From Gammaproteobacteria bacterium (lineage in GTDB: Bacteria > Pseudomonadota > Gammaproteobacteria > Arenicellales > Poriferihabitantaceae), in the NCBI GenBank assembly GCA_030432755.1, contig JAUILZ010000013.1, forward strand, positions 49,808 to 113,807: a stretch of 64,000 bases of DNA, given 5' to 3'. Made by a program: the position numbers and the translations under genes. The notes below the pieces were generated by a model. The model searched no databases. It was not told the DNA's origin and was given only the letters and a program-made list of their open reading frames with translations. The first letter of the stretch is position 1; each line of letters starts with the position of its first letter. Positions 1 through 9,567 of this stretch are shown here, piece after piece.

Positions 1-678
1 ACGCACGGCCAGCAACAGTTCCTCCGCCTTGGCGTAGTCATCCGGGTTCTCGGACGACGGGTCGAGGCCGAGATAGGCCAGCGCCATGGGGACCACGTCG
101 GTGGGGGAATCGAGGAAGGCGACGCCGCAGGACGCCAGCTTCTCCATGTTTTCCGGCTTGAAGATGAGGTCCAGCGAACCAATGGGCGCGTCCGGGAAAA
201 CCTCGCGCACGAAGGCCTCGTTATAGGTCACTCCGGCGGTACCCCACATGTAGGGAATGAAGTACTGGTTGCCAGGATCCTTCGATTTCGCCAGCGAATT
301 CATTACGTCCTCGCGCATGTGCTTCAGGTTGGGAAGCTTGGACTTGTCCAGCGGCTGCAGGATGCCGGCGGGAATCATGCGCGCGACGGGGGTGCTGGAA
401 TGGCTGACCACGTCATAGCCGGAATTGCCGGCGAGCAGCTTGGAATCGATGGACTCCACGGAGTCGTAGGCGTCGTAGGTCACATCGATGTTGAATTCCT
501 TCTCAAAATTGGCGATCGTCTCTTCGCCGATGTACTCCCCCCAGTTGGTGACAAACAACTCTCCTTCAGCGAGCGCACTGGCGCTGCCCAGGGCGAGCCC
601 CATGGCCGTCCCGAGGGCAATGGCCCGGACTCTGCCGCGACCTACCGCGTGATACTCGATATTGTTCAGAATTGTCAT
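1..678 (-). CDS. Polyamine ABC transporter substrate-binding protein (PotD/PotF family), 3' part outside window
   Basis: Periplasmic binding component of a putrescine/spermidine-type ABC importer, cut by the window edge: 226 codons are present and no stop is reached. The ATG start is followed by a signal peptide whose hydrophobic core ends near residue 37 (ASALA-EG). The mature protein opens with 'LFVTNWGEYIGEET', the hallmark of this family, then 'YDAYDSVES' and 'YFIPYMWGTAGVTYN'. The family is usually about 360 residues, so over a third is missing. Any ATPase and permease genes would lie to the left. It is not the same gene as the PotD-like protein near 63 kb, which has a Tat-type leader. 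Polyamine specificity is inferred from family resemblance only. Confidence 0.85.
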   Translation of the reverse strand, partial: MTILNNIEYHAVGRGRVRAIALGTAMGLALGSASALAEGELFVTNWGEYIGEETIANFEKEFNIDVTYDAYDSVESIDSKLLAGNSGYDVVSHSSTPVARMIPAGILQPLDKSKLPNLKHMREDVMNSLAKSKDPGNQYFIPYMWGTAGVTYNEAFVREVFPDAPIGSLDLIFKPENMEKLASCGVAFLDSPTDVVPMALAYLGLDPSSENPDDYAKAEELLLAVR

Positions 679-770
679 TGACGCTGCCTCCTCAGGCTGT
701 GAATTCAGGTAAATCCAGTATACTCGCGGCCCTGCGAATTATCTAGAAGCCCCTGTCGCCCCTTAACATT

Positions 771-1436
771 TTGTCATTATCGGGTACCGTTTTGTCATTC
801 CTGAGTCGACACTGGAAACTCCTTGCTGCCGGGACCGCTGCCCTGGCCGCGGGCGTGATGCTCTCCGTCGTGCGATTCGACGGCGGCGCGCCCCCGGACG
901 TCCAGGGCTTCTTCTGGCCGGAGCAGAAAGCGCTGGCCGATTTCGAGATGGTGAGCCACCGTGACAAGCCCTTTACCCTCGCCGACTTCCAGGACCGCTG
1001 GACGGTGCTTTTCTTCGGCTACACGTACTGCCCGGACATCTGCCCGGTCACCATGTCGGTATTGCGCGAAGCCATGGCCAGCTATCGGGACTCGGCGCCG
1101 CCGGAACTGTCCGATATTTCCGTGGCGTTCGTCTCCGTGGACGGCGAACGCGACAACCCCGAGCACCTCGCCAACTACATCCGTTTCTACGACGAGAACT
1201 GGCTCGCGGCCTCCGGTAACCGCGAGCAGGTGGACAGCCTCACCGGCCAGCTCGGCATCCCCTACGAGATCGAGCCCCATGAGCCCGGGGCAATAAACTA
1301 CCTCGTGTCTCACCCCGGCTCACTCTACCTGGTGTCTCCCGACGCCACCCTCGCCGCGCTGTTTCACCCGCCGCTGGACCCGGCAACGCTTGCCAGCGAG
1401 CTGCTCGAGATCCGCCGTTTCATGGCGGAGTCGTAA
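771..1436 (+). CDS. SCO1/SenC/PrrC family copper chaperone (thioredoxin fold)
   Basis: Membrane-anchored SCO protein, a family that delivers copper to cytochrome c oxidase CuA centres or acts as a thiol-disulfide reductase. One N-terminal membrane helix (about residues 17-35) is followed by a thioredoxin-like domain. The copper-binding set is intact: C87 and C91 in 'TYCPDICPV' and H181 in 'LVSHPGSLYL'. The length (221 residues) is normal. The start is uncertain: the frame opens with TTG at 771 and a second TTG lies 21 nt downstream; there is no ATG before the membrane helix. It is convergent with tadA, with only 6 nt between the stops. No oxidase gene is nearby, so its client cannot be read from context. 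Confidence 0.88.
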   Translation: MSLSGTVLSFLSRHWKLLAAGTAALAAGVMLSVVRFDGGAPPDVQGFFWPEQKALADFEMVSHRDKPFTLADFQDRWTVLFFGYTYCPDICPVTMSVLREAMASYRDSAPPELSDISVAFVSVDGERDNPEHLANYIRFYDENWLAASGNREQVDSLTGQLGIPYEIEPHEPGAINYLVSHPGSLYLVSPDATLAALFHPPLDPATLASELLEIRRFMAES

Positions 1437-1442
1437 CTCCAA

Positions 1443-1907
1443 TCAGTTTCGTCGTTCGGCGAAAAAGGCGTCCAGCAGGGCAGACGCCTCTTGCCGCAGT
1501 ATGCCGGCCGTCACCTCGCTGCGATGATTGAGAAACGGCGAGTCGAGGAGATTGAGCGCGCTGCCGGCAGCGCCGAAGCGCGGATCCGGCGCGCCGTACA
1601 CGAGACGCGCGATACGCGCGTGAAGAATTGCGCCGGCGCACATGATGCAGGGCTCCAGGGTGACATACAGCGTGGCATCCGTTAGCCGGTGATTGCCAAG
1701 CGCCCTGCCCGCCGCACGCAGCGCGACGATCTCGGCATGAGCGCTCGGATCATGATCGGGGATCGCGCGGTTATGACCGCGTCCGATCACAGCCCCTGCA
1801 TGCACCACCACCGCGCCCACCGGGACCTCCCCCACGCGCTCCGCCGCGCGCGCCTCGTCGAGCGCGATCGCCATGAACATGGCATCGTCGCCAATGGACG
1901 TTCCCAT
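1443..1907 (-). CDS. tadA: tRNA-specific adenosine deaminase TadA
   Basis: Deaminates adenosine 34 to inosine in the wobble position of tRNA-Arg(ACG), an essential step in most bacteria. The zinc site and catalytic glutamate are visible: H57 and E59 in 'SAHAEIV', C87 and C90 in 'LEPCIMCAGAI'. I chose the ATG at 1907 because it gives 154 residues, the usual size, and starts 19 nt after the preceding gene's stop; ATGs 27 and 33 nt downstream are alternatives. The frame is open further upstream, but that part overlaps the preceding gene and has no TadA similarity. It is the last gene of an apparent three-gene minus-strand run after the MFS pump and a membrane coiled-coil protein. Confidence 0.95.
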   Translation of the reverse strand: MGTSIGDDAMFMAIALDEARAAERVGEVPVGAVVVHAGAVIGRGHNRAIPDHDPSAHAEIVALRAAGRALGNHRLTDATLYVTLEPCIMCAGAILHARIARLVYGAPDPRFGAAGSALNLLDSPFLNHRSEVTAGILRQEASALLDAFFAERRN

Positions 1908-1926
1908 GGGAATTTCGATGCTGTCG

Positions 1927-2427
1927 CTACTCGGCGCCCGCCGGGCGCCTGCTCTCGGCGGCGCCGGTAAAACCTTCGCCGAGCCCCTTGAGCAGGTGGT
2001 AGGACACCTGCTGGGCGATAGCATCGGCATCCATGCCCTGCAAGCGGTGACTGATCTCGACGATGGACTCGCTCGCTTCACCCACGCGCTCGGCGGTGGC
2101 TTCCACCGTACCGGCCATCTGCGTGACGGATTCGCCCAGCGCGCTGCCCTTGACCGCGGCCGGCAATGCCTCGCGGATTTCGCGGCCGAGCAGTTCCACG
2201 AGCTGTTCACCGATGGCCTCCGCGCCGATACCCTGCACCCGTTCTCGCAACTGGGCGATGCCCTGCTCCGCACGCGCAAGATCCGCCTGCAGGGTACGCA
2301 CCAGCCTGGAAGACTGCCACAGGAGGAAGCCGATGCCGAGAAACAGGATCAGCAGCATGGCGAAGTTGATGCAGACCAGGCGGAAGGTGCGATCGACATT
2401 GCGCGGGTAGGTTTGTGGGTCGGTCAT
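1927..2427 (-). CDS. Single-pass membrane protein with coiled-coil/helical C-terminal region, function unknown
   Basis: I do not recognise a named family. The 166-residue product has one strong membrane helix at about residues 16-37 (FAMLLILFLGIGFLLW). A long, charged, Ala/Glu-rich helical region follows, with heptad-like spacing through about residue 150, and the C-terminus is Gly/Pro rich. The ATG at 2427 is preferred over an in-frame ATG at 2475 because a GAGG ribosome-binding site lies about 6 nt upstream of it. It sits directly before tadA and about 100 nt after the MFS gene, so a shared transcript is likely. The topology suggests an inner-membrane protein with a helical soluble domain; no enzymatic motif is visible. 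Confidence 0.7.
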   Translation of the reverse strand: MTDPQTYPRNVDRTFRLVCINFAMLLILFLGIGFLLWQSSRLVRTLQADLARAEQGIAQLRERVQGIGAEAIGEQLVELLGREIREALPAAVKGSALGESVTQMAGTVEATAERVGEASESIVEISHRLQGMDADAIAQQVSYHLLKGLGEGFTGAAESRRPAGAE

Positions 2428-2529
2428 GGGATGCCTCGGAACGGACGTTCTGGATGAGTTGAGGAACCGGCGCAAACCGGCAGGATTACGGCGGCAAATG
2501 CGGTCAAAAAATATAGCATGCGGGGTGAC

Positions 2530-4563
<2,034 letters not shown>

Positions 4564-4722
4564 TTATGGCTTTCAGGTTAGCACAGACGAATTCCTGGGG
4601 CTTTAAACTGTGGATCCCCGTAATGGTGGTGGCGCGGAACCGGCACGACACCCCGATCACCGGATCTCGCCCCGTGCAATAATGACGCGTCGGATTCCAC
4701 CAGATCAGGCCGGGGAGGACGG

Positions 4723-7143
4723 TTGCGGATTACACTACTTGGCAGCATTGGCGGGGTCTGTTGCGCGTTGCTCGCGTCCTGCCTATGGTCATCGTCACTG
4801 CGCGCCCAGGGCCTGGATGACGAACCGGAAGAAGACCTGAGTCAGATCGACCAGGCAGGCGAGACGGCATCGGAGGAAGGCGGCCTGCGCACCCTCGTAC
4901 TACGGCAGGTTGCTGGCGCGCCAGAACTCGACGGCAACCTGGACGAGCCCTTCTGGGACAATGCCCAGCCGGTTTCCATCGACTACGAGTTCTACCCTTC
5001 CCGTCTCGCGCCGGCGGTAGTCGAGACGCGCGGACTGGTGGCGCTCACCGACACCCATCTCTACATCGGCTTTGTCGCATCGGACCCTGATCCGGATGCG
5101 ATCCGCTCCATTACGCGCACCCGTGATGCCGTCAAGGAGGACGACTATGTTTCCATCGTCATCGATGCCACGGGCAACCTGCGGCGCAAGTTCGAGTTCC
5201 GCGTCAATCCCCATGGGAGCCGGGCCGACATCCTGCAGGATAGCAACAGCAACCGCTACTGGTACGACTGGGACACCGACTGGGAAGCAGAGGCCGAAAT
5301 CAACCATACCGGCTACACGGCGGAACTGGCGATCCCGCTCGACTCCATCAGGCAGCCCCGCTATCCGGTCGGCGAAAGACCGACCTGGTTCGTGATCCTC
5401 AAGCGCTCCTACCCCCGCATGGTGGACCGGACCCTGGGCGCGGTCTATGAATTCCAGCGTGAATCCACCGTCCAGGCCGGGGATCGCAATCGCCGCCTGG
5501 TCATGGAGCCATACTATATCTACAACCCTGACGAAGAGCGTGACGAGGGGGATGCATTCCAGCAGGTGCTCCAGCATGGCGACCACGAGGTCGGCGCCGA
5601 CCTCGCGCTGAACGTCGACTCCGGCACCACGCTGTTCGCCACCATCAATCCCAACTACACCGACGTGGAAGCGGATATCGCGCGCGAGAGCATCAACAAT
5701 CCGTTCACCCCGTTCCAGCCGGAGAAACGCTCGTTCTTCCAGCAGGGCCGCGACCTGTTCTCGTCGTACATGCCGGTGGTCTACACGCGTAACATCATCC
5801 AGCCCGAATACGGCCTCGGCCTGGCCTTTACCGGCCGCCGGGTATCAAGCGGCGCGTTCGCCATCAACGATACAGAGACCAACGTGATCATGCCCGACAA
5901 CCTGGGTTCGGATACCGTCGAGCTGTCGAGTCCCGTGCGCTCGGTAGCGGCGCGCTATATCCAGGGCGACAAACAGGCCTCGCTGGGTTTCATGGGCACC
6001 GCGCGCAATGGCACCGGCTACGAGAACCTGGTCGCCGGGGTGGACGGGCTGTACAACTTCGGCATCGATGACAAGGTGCGATTCCAGGCGATGTATTCCT
6101 CCACCGAGTACCCGGTGGAATTCGCGGATGACCTTTGCGAGTCGCCGGGCTGCCTGGATCAGCTCCCGGAAGACAATTGCCTGCTGGGAGAATGCGCGCT
6201 GGATGCCGAAGTGCTTCGCGCCGACCCTACCCGGCGGCTCGAGGGACACGGCCTGAGGGCCGAATACCAACATGACGGACCATCCTCGCTTTACTGGCTC
6301 AGGTACTTCGACTACGCCGCCGATTTTCGCGCCGACCTCGGCTACGAGCCACGCACCGATTTCCGCCAGCTCAACGCGGCTTACGGACGCAACTGGTTCG
6401 TGGAGGCCCGGCGCCGCGACCGCGGCCTGTCCCGTATCCGCGCCTACGCGGTGCTGAACCATGTCGAGTCCGCGTCGGGGGAGCTCATCGAGGACGGTTT
6501 CGACCTGTGGGGGGAATTCCGCGGTACCTTGCAGACGGTGTTGCGGGCGGGATGGCGACTGAAGAACCGCGCCGTGAATCGTATCGATCAGAATGACCTC
6601 GCGCTGGGCGACAATGCACCCCGCTTCGACGAGTCCTATCTCCAGTGGTACTACGAAACTTCGCCGACCAACTCTTTCGTATTCAGCCTCGACGGCCGCT
6701 ACGGCAATATCGCCGATCCCGCCAACCTGGTACTCGGCAGGATGCACGAGTACAAGCCGGCCATCGAGTTCCTGTCGGAAAAACTCAACCTCGGGCTGGA
6801 ACAGACCTATCGCAATTTTCTCTACCAGGGCAGCACCCTCTGGCGGGAGGACTTCACCACTTTAAAGCTCATTTACCATCCCTGGGAGAAACATGTCTTC
6901 CGGGTGCTGCTGCTCGACGACGGCACCTGGCGCGACACGGACCGCTTTCTCGCCGAGGTCCTGCCCCGGGAAGATGAGCGCACCACCGAATTGACCTATC
7001 TTTACCGCAGGACGAAGGGATTCTCGGTATTGCTCGGCGCCAAGCTCATCCGCCAGGAGGATCCGCAGGGGGACCGCTTCACCAGCGACCGCCAGGTCTA
7101 CCTGAAACTGCAGTACAAATTCGACAAGGAGCTGGCGTTTTGA
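4723..7143 (+). CDS. DUF5916/CBM9-like outer-membrane beta-barrel protein
   Basis: Predicted outer-membrane protein with an exported N-terminal domain. Residues about 1-29 form a signal peptide (ending SLRAQG). Residues about 65-250 match the CBM9-like beta-sandwich seen at the front of DUF5916 proteins ('LDGNLDEPFWDNAQPV', 'YDWDTDWEAEAEIN'). The remainder is rich in alternating aromatic/polar strands and ends in '...YKFDKELAF', the terminal Phe expected of a BAM-inserted barrel. Its 806 residues fit the family. The start is a TTG with a GGGGAGG ribosome-binding site just upstream. The stop codon overlaps the TTG start of the next gene (TTGA), so the two barrel proteins are translationally coupled. 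The biochemical role of the family is not established. Confidence 0.82.
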   Translation: MRITLLGSIGGVCCALLASCLWSSSLRAQGLDDEPEEDLSQIDQAGETASEEGGLRTLVLRQVAGAPELDGNLDEPFWDNAQPVSIDYEFYPSRLAPAVVETRGLVALTDTHLYIGFVASDPDPDAIRSITRTRDAVKEDDYVSIVIDATGNLRRKFEFRVNPHGSRADILQDSNSNRYWYDWDTDWEAEAEINHTGYTAELAIPLDSIRQPRYPVGERPTWFVILKRSYPRMVDRTLGAVYEFQRESTVQAGDRNRRLVMEPYYIYNPDEERDEGDAFQQVLQHGDHEVGADLALNVDSGTTLFATINPNYTDVEADIARESINNPFTPFQPEKRSFFQQGRDLFSSYMPVVYTRNIIQPEYGLGLAFTGRRVSSGAFAINDTETNVIMPDNLGSDTVELSSPVRSVAARYIQGDKQASLGFMGTARNGTGYENLVAGVDGLYNFGIDDKVRFQAMYSSTEYPVEFADDLCESPGCLDQLPEDNCLLGECALDAEVLRADPTRRLEGHGLRAEYQHDGPSSLYWLRYFDYAADFRADLGYEPRTDFRQLNAAYGRNWFVEARRRDRGLSRIRAYAVLNHVESASGELIEDGFDLWGEFRGTLQTVLRAGWRLKNRAVNRIDQNDLALGDNAPRFDESYLQWYYETSPTNSFVFSLDGRYGNIADPANLVLGRMHEYKPAIEFLSEKLNLGLEQTYRNFLYQGSTLWREDFTTLKLIYHPWEKHVFRVLLLDDGTWRDTDRFLAEVLPREDERTTELTYLYRRTKGFSVLLGAKLIRQEDPQGDRFTSDRQVYLKLQYKFDKELAF

Positions 7144-9374
7144 GCCTTCCGACTATTCGAACATGCCAACTCGCCTTGCTGCTGACAACGCTGCTGCTGT
7201 CACCCGCTGTCGTTGCCACTGACGAGACGTCCACGATCCCTGAATCGGAACCGGCCCGACCCAAAGTCGGGCTGGTACTGAGCGGCGGCGGCGCCCGCGG
7301 CGCGGCGCACATTGGCGTGCTGCGCGAACTGGAGCGGCAAAACGTACCCGTCGACTTCATCGTCGGCACCAGCATGGGCGCGATCATCGGCGGGCTCTAC
7401 GCCTCCGGCCTGGACGTGGACCGGATCGAACAGGCAATGCGCGACATCGACTGGAATACCGTGTTCAACGACGCGACCGATCGGCGCGAACTCACCATCC
7501 GGCGAAAGCGCGACAACGATTTCTTTCAACTCGACAAGGACGCGGGTATCAGTGAAACAGGTCTCGAATTGCCCACCGGCCTGATCCGCGGACAGAAGCT
7601 CTACCTCGAACTGGTGAAGCTCACGCGCCACGCCTCGGGCATGCATCATTTCGATCGCTTTCCGATACCCTTCCGCTGCGTCGCCACGGATATCTCCAGT
7701 GGGGAACAGGTGGTGCTGGACTCCGGCAACCTGGCACTGGCGATGCGCGCCAGCATGGCTGTGCCGGGCGTGTTTTCCACGGTCCACCTCGACGACAGGA
7801 TCCTGGTGGATGGCGGCATCAGCAATAACCTGCCGATTGACGTGGCGCGGGACATGGGCGCCGAGGTCATCATCGCGTCGGACATTTCCTCGCCCCTGGC
7901 TGCCGCCCCGGAAACCGACTCCGTGCTCTATGTCGTGGGCCAGCTCAGCCGGTTGCTGACCCGGGCCAACGTCGACCGTCAGCTGCAGTCACTCGGGGAG
8001 CGAGACATACTCATCACCCCGGAGCTTGGCGATTTCAGCTCAAGTGACTTCGTCGATGCCATGGACATCGTCGACAGCGGCCAGGAAGCCGCCGCTGAGG
8101 CCGCATCATTGCTCGCGCAGCTGGCCACACCATCCGGAGAAATGGACGCTTCTTCCGGGAATACTGCTTCAGCCAATAGCGCGGCCGCGCCGGACACGAT
8201 CGGCTTTATCCGCATACAGAACGACTCGTCACTGGACGAGTCGGTGATCCGCGAGCGATTCGGCCTGGAGACGGGAGATCGACTGGACCTCGACGTCGTG
8301 GAAGAAGGGGTCGCCAGGATCTATGGAATGGGCATCTTCGAGAGCGTCAGCTACCAGGTGATCCGCGAAGACAATCAGTCCGGCCTGCAGGTCACGGCCA
8401 GGGAGAAGCCCTGGGGTCCCGACTACCTGCAGTTCGGCTTTGATTTCTCAAGCAACCTGAGCGACAGTGGCAGCGCCACGTTCGGTCTCGGTCATATTCG
8501 CATCCCGGCCAACTCCAGGCTGGGGGAGTGGCGCAACGTGCTGTTTCTCGGCCAGGAAACCGGGATCCTGTCGGAGATTTACCAGCCCTTCAGCCAGGAA
8601 TCCTCGACTTTCGTGCATGGCAGCATAGGCTATCGCAGCGATTTCTATGACGTGATCGACGATGGCCGAGCCATAGCAAGGAACCGGCTCAAGAACCTGG
8701 ACGTCTCCCTGAGCCTGGGCCGTGACCTGTCCTCCTGGGGCCAGGTACTGATCGGCCACCATCGCCTGGTCGGCGAGGTAGAGACGCGTACCGGCGAACC
8801 AGTCGAAGAGGACGATGATCTCGACATCGGTGAGCTGTTCGCCAGCTTCAACTCGGATACGCTGGACAGCGCGGGCTTTCCCACCACCGGTTTCAAGTCG
8901 AACGTCAGGCTCGGCTTCGCCGATCCGGATCTCGGCTCCGACAAGGAATTCCAGCAACTTTATACGAGCATGACGGGCGCCTTCGGTGGCGGGCGTGACA
9001 CCATTCACCTCGGCATGGACGTGCTCGCCACCTGGGATGGCATAGCACCGGTGCCCAACAGGGCAAGGCCGGGCGGACTGTTCGATTTCCCAGGCCTGAC
9101 CCGGGGCGAGATCACGGGCAGCAACCTGTTACTCCTCAAGTCGGGCTACATGCGCCGGCTCGGCAGCCTCGCCTCCATGGACACATACGCGGGCCTCAAC
9201 CTCCAGTTCGGCAACGTGTTCGACGCGCCGGAAGACATCGACACCTCGGACCTCCTCTGGTCCTCCGGCGCCTGGCTCGGCATCGACAGCCTGATCGGAC
9301 CGGTTTACCTCGGCTACGGCGTGGCCGAGGACGACCTGCGCAGCGTCTATGTCCTGATCGGGCCGCAATTCTAG
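7140..9374 (+). CDS. Patatin-like phospholipase autotransporter, type Vd (PlpD family)
   Basis: A lipid acyl hydrolase fused to its own outer-membrane translocator. A signal peptide covers about residues 1-27. The patatin domain (about 42-320) carries the oxyanion loop 'SGGGARGAAHIG', the nucleophile elbow 'GTSMG' (S78) and the dyad Asp in 'LVDGGISNN' (D224). A single POTRA-like domain follows (about 355-430), then a BamA/TpsB-type 16-strand barrel (about 435-744) ending in 'LIGPQF'. This order and the 744-residue length match PlpD of Pseudomonas aeruginosa. Start TTG overlaps the upstream stop by 4 nt. The family has phospholipase A1 activity; whether this protein is released or stays on the surface cannot be read from the sequence. 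Confidence 0.93.
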   Translation: MSLPTIRTCQLALLLTTLLLSPAVVATDETSTIPESEPARPKVGLVLSGGGARGAAHIGVLRELERQNVPVDFIVGTSMGAIIGGLYASGLDVDRIEQAMRDIDWNTVFNDATDRRELTIRRKRDNDFFQLDKDAGISETGLELPTGLIRGQKLYLELVKLTRHASGMHHFDRFPIPFRCVATDISSGEQVVLDSGNLALAMRASMAVPGVFSTVHLDDRILVDGGISNNLPIDVARDMGAEVIIASDISSPLAAAPETDSVLYVVGQLSRLLTRANVDRQLQSLGERDILITPELGDFSSSDFVDAMDIVDSGQEAAAEAASLLAQLATPSGEMDASSGNTASANSAAAPDTIGFIRIQNDSSLDESVIRERFGLETGDRLDLDVVEEGVARIYGMGIFESVSYQVIREDNQSGLQVTAREKPWGPDYLQFGFDFSSNLSDSGSATFGLGHIRIPANSRLGEWRNVLFLGQETGILSEIYQPFSQESSTFVHGSIGYRSDFYDVIDDGRAIARNRLKNLDVSLSLGRDLSSWGQVLIGHHRLVGEVETRTGEPVEEDDDLDIGELFASFNSDTLDSAGFPTTGFKSNVRLGFADPDLGSDKEFQQLYTSMTGAFGGGRDTIHLGMDVLATWDGIAPVPNRARPGGLFDFPGLTRGEITGSNLLLLKSGYMRRLGSLASMDTYAGLNLQFGNVFDAPEDIDTSDLLWSSGAWLGIDSLIGPVYLGYGVAEDDLRSVYVLIGPQF

Positions 9375-9567
9375 GGCGTGGAGGAAACACCTCCGACGCG
9401 AATCGTTTCAGTGCGGAGAGTGGCAGTCGATACACGGTGGTCACGCCATGCCGGGTGAGTGCTGCTTTACCTCACGGTTCCGGTGGACTACGCTGCCAGG
9501 ATAGAACCGCGGTTAAGGCGCGCAGCCGGGAGCCGATCCTGGCTTATACTTGCTGGCGGGACAGACG

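Noticed and set aside
1443..2279. Long 278-residue version of TadA
   Set aside because: The extra N-terminal part overlaps the upstream gene in another frame and reads as Arg/Ser-rich shadow sequence.
9380..9394. GGAGG-AAACA-CCTCC hairpin after the patatin gene as a terminator
   Set aside because: Only 5 bp of perfect stem and no T-tract; too weak to list as a terminator.
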